This document shows positions 62,532 through 64,000 of a DNA stretch of 64,000 bases, piece by piece (positions within the stretch are counted from its first letter, which is position 1; each line of letters opens with the position of its first letter). Where the stretch lies: positions 1,054,001-1,118,000 of the forward strand of contig NZ_CP134779.1 in assembly GCF_031884435.1 (NCBI RefSeq), in the 5' to 3' direction. The position numbers were made by a program, and so were the translations under genes. The notes beneath the pieces are model-generated. The model was not told where the DNA came from, did not search any database, and saw nothing but the letters and a program-made list of their open reading frames with translations. This DNA comes from Bosea sp. 685 (GTDB taxonomy: Bacteria > Pseudomonadota > Alphaproteobacteria > Rhizobiales > Beijerinckiaceae).

Positions 62532-64000
62532 ATGCCGACCGATATCGAAATTGCGCGCGCGGCGACGCTGAAGCCGATCGCAACCATCGCCGACAGAGCC
62601 GGCATTCCCCAGGAGGCCCTCAACCCCTACGGCAAGTTCATCGCCAAGGTCGATACATCGGCTATTCCCGATTTCGCGAGCAAGCCCGATGGCAAGCTGA
62701 TCCTGGTCACGGCGATCAGCCCGACGCCGGCGGGCGAGGGCAAGACGACGACGACAGTGGGGCTCGGCGACGGGCTTTCGCGCATCGGCCGGAATACCAT
62801 GATCGCGCTGCGTGAGCCTTCGCTGGGGCCCTGCTTCGGCGTGAAGGGCGGCGCCGCTGGCGGCGGCTATGCCCAGGTCGTGCCGATGGAGCAGATCAAC
62901 CTGCACTTCACCGGCGATTTCCACGCCATCACCAGCGCACACAACCTGCTCGCGGCGATGATCGACAACCATGTCTATTGGGGCAACGCGCTCGGGCTCG
63001 ACACTCGCTACATCGCCTGGCGGCGGGTGATGGATATGAACGACCGGGCCTTGCGCTCGACAGTCTCCTCGCTTGGCGGGGCCAGCAACGGCTTTCCACG
63101 CGAGGACGGCTTCGACATCACCGTCGCCTCCGAGGTGATGGCGATCTTCTGCCTGGCGAAGGATCTGCCCGATCTGGAGGAGCGATTGGGCCGGATCGTC
63201 ATTGGCCGCACGCGCGACAAGCGCCCGGTCACGGCAGCCGAGCTCAAGGCGACAGGGGCGATGAGCGTGCTGCTCAAGGACGCCGTGATGCCCAATCTGG
63301 TGCAGACGCTGGAGGGCACGCCGGCCTTCGTCCATGGCGGACCCTTTGCCAATATCGCCCATGGCTGCAATTCGGTGATCGCAACGCGGGCCGCCCTCAA
63401 GCTCGCCGATTATGTCGTGACGGAAGCGGGCTTTGGCGCCGACCTCGGGGCCGAGAAGTTCTTCGACATCAAATGCCGCAAGGCCGGCCTCAAGCCAGCT
63501 GCTGCCGTCGTCGTGGCGACCGTGCGCGCCTTGAAGATGCATGGCGGCATGGCCAAGGACAGCCTGGCCAAGGAGGATCTCGCGGCGCTCGAGGCGGGGC
63601 TCGCCAATCTGGCGCGGCATGTCGAGAACATTCGCAAATTCGGCGTGCCACCGATCGTGGCGATCAATCATTTCACCAACGACACGGCTGCCGAGCATGA
63701 TTTGATCCGCAGCTTCTGCCGCAACCATCTCGGCGTCGAGGCGGTGATCTGCCGCCACTGGGCAGAGGGCGGAGCCGGCACCGAGGAGCTGGCGAACAAG
63801 GTCGTGGCGCTGGCGGAGGGCGGCGAGGCCGATTTCGCGCCGCTCTATCCCGACGTCATGCCGCTCTGGGACAAGCTCGAGACGGTGGCACGCGAGATTT
63901 ATGGCGCCGCCGGGCTCGTCGCCGACGCCAAGGTGCGCGCGCGCTTTGCCGAGCTGGAGGGCGCCGGACACGGGGCGTTGCCGGTCTGCGTGGCGAAGAC
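62532..64000 (+). CDS. fhs: Formate-tetrahydrofolate ligase, N-terminal part (3' end off window)
   Basis: The frame runs from ATG 62532 ([20 protein letters not shown]) with no stop to the window edge: 489 codons of about 555-560. Seen are the P-loop [15 protein letters not shown] near residue 67, [23 protein letters not shown] in pieces near 93-116, [16 protein letters not shown] and [14 protein letters not shown]; the last codons read PVCVAK, as expected before the C-terminus. It makes 10-formyl-THF from formate and ATP, feeding C1 metabolism. GAGG lies just before the start. Confidence 0.96.
   Translation, partial: MPTDIEIARAATLKPIATIADRAGIPQEALNPYGKFIAKVDTSAIPDFASKPDGKLILVTAISPTPAGEGKTTTTVGLGDGLSRIGRNTMIALREPSLGPCFGVKGGAAGGGYAQVVPMEQINLHFTGDFHAITSAHNLLAAMIDNHVYWGNALGLDTRYIAWRRVMDMNDRALRSTVSSLGGASNGFPREDGFDITVASEVMAIFCLAKDLPDLEERLGRIVIGRTRDKRPVTAAELKATGAMSVLLKDAVMPNLVQTLEGTPAFVHGGPFANIAHGCNSVIATRAALKLADYVVTEAGFGADLGAEKFFDIKCRKAGLKPAAAVVVATVRALKMHGGMAKDSLAKEDLAALEAGLANLARHVENIRKFGVPPIVAINHFTNDTAAEHDLIRSFCRNHLGVEAVICRHWAEGGAGTEELANKVVALAEGGEADFAPLYPDVMPLWDKLETVAREIYGAAGLVADAKVRARFAELEGAGHGALPVCVAK

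Overview
The window is high-GC chromosomal DNA of an alphaproteobacterium, almost certainly of the order Hyphomicrobiales (Rhizobiales). A Bosea-like or Methylobacterium-like genome fits best, but this is inference from gene content and repeats, with no database search. Evidence includes DUF1013/TrcR, DUF1192 and RcdA (DUF1465) cell-cycle genes, near-perfect CtrA boxes, a cysteine-free L31, DUF4164-zapA and 6S RNA-fthC-ymdB blocks, the ruvCAB and tolQRAB-pal-cpoB loci, an Omp25/RopB-like porin, and many copies of the AACCGGTTCCCACTTTTC palindromic repeat that is widespread in this order.

Layout. 1-6.3 kb: end of a propionyl-CoA synthetase gene, an MBL-fold hydrolase, trcR, a quinone oxidoreductase, DUF1192, a predicted small RNA beside a CtrA box, rcdA and an orphan membrane protein. 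6.3-17 kb: rpmE, an ABC exporter, a DUF1989 gene with a divergent LysR regulator, a MotA/MotB-like channel gene pair coupled to a cytochrome c gene, an inositol-monophosphatase-family gene, and a tightly overlapped benE-thiE-like-Sel1 operon. 17-23 kb: a catabolic cluster (GntR regulator and small dimeric-barrel protein on one strand; FAH-family hydrolase, SDR and a three-part TRAP transporter on the other). 23-30 kb: a central-carbon operon read leftward, tkt-gap-two small genes-pgk-fba. 30-38.5 kb: DUF4164-zapA, a YcxB-TetR-MFS insert, 6S RNA, fthC, ymdB, a globin-coupled chemoreceptor, yebC and a TauE permease.

38.5-54.4 kb: ruvC-ruvA-GNAT-ruvB and a secreted protein; then an accessory patch with a frameshifted two-domain glycosyltransferase and an intact IS481-family element; then ybgC, a TetR regulator, DUF2852, and tolQ-tolR-tolA-tolB-pal-cpoB-tilS. 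54.4-64 kb: ftsH, glmM, a CtrA-box-bearing outer-membrane porin gene, gpmI, a glutathione S-transferase, a Tat-exported intradiol dioxygenase, and formate-tetrahydrofolate ligase running off the right edge.

How it fits together. Most of the window is conserved housekeeping: glycolysis/Calvin enzymes, recombination, envelope constriction (Tol-Pal), FtsH proteolysis and amino-sugar precursor synthesis. The cell-cycle layer (TrcR, RcdA, CtrA boxes, ZapA) is unusually visible. Accessory character is concentrated at 41.8-45.3 kb, at 30.8-33.3 kb, and in intergenic palindromes, including two full copies of a 125-bp MITE-like element. I saw no prophage, CRISPR array, tRNA or rRNA. The best candidates for something undescribed are the small RNA beside the CtrA box upstream of rcdA, the channel-plus-cytochrome module, and the 125-bp mobile palindrome.
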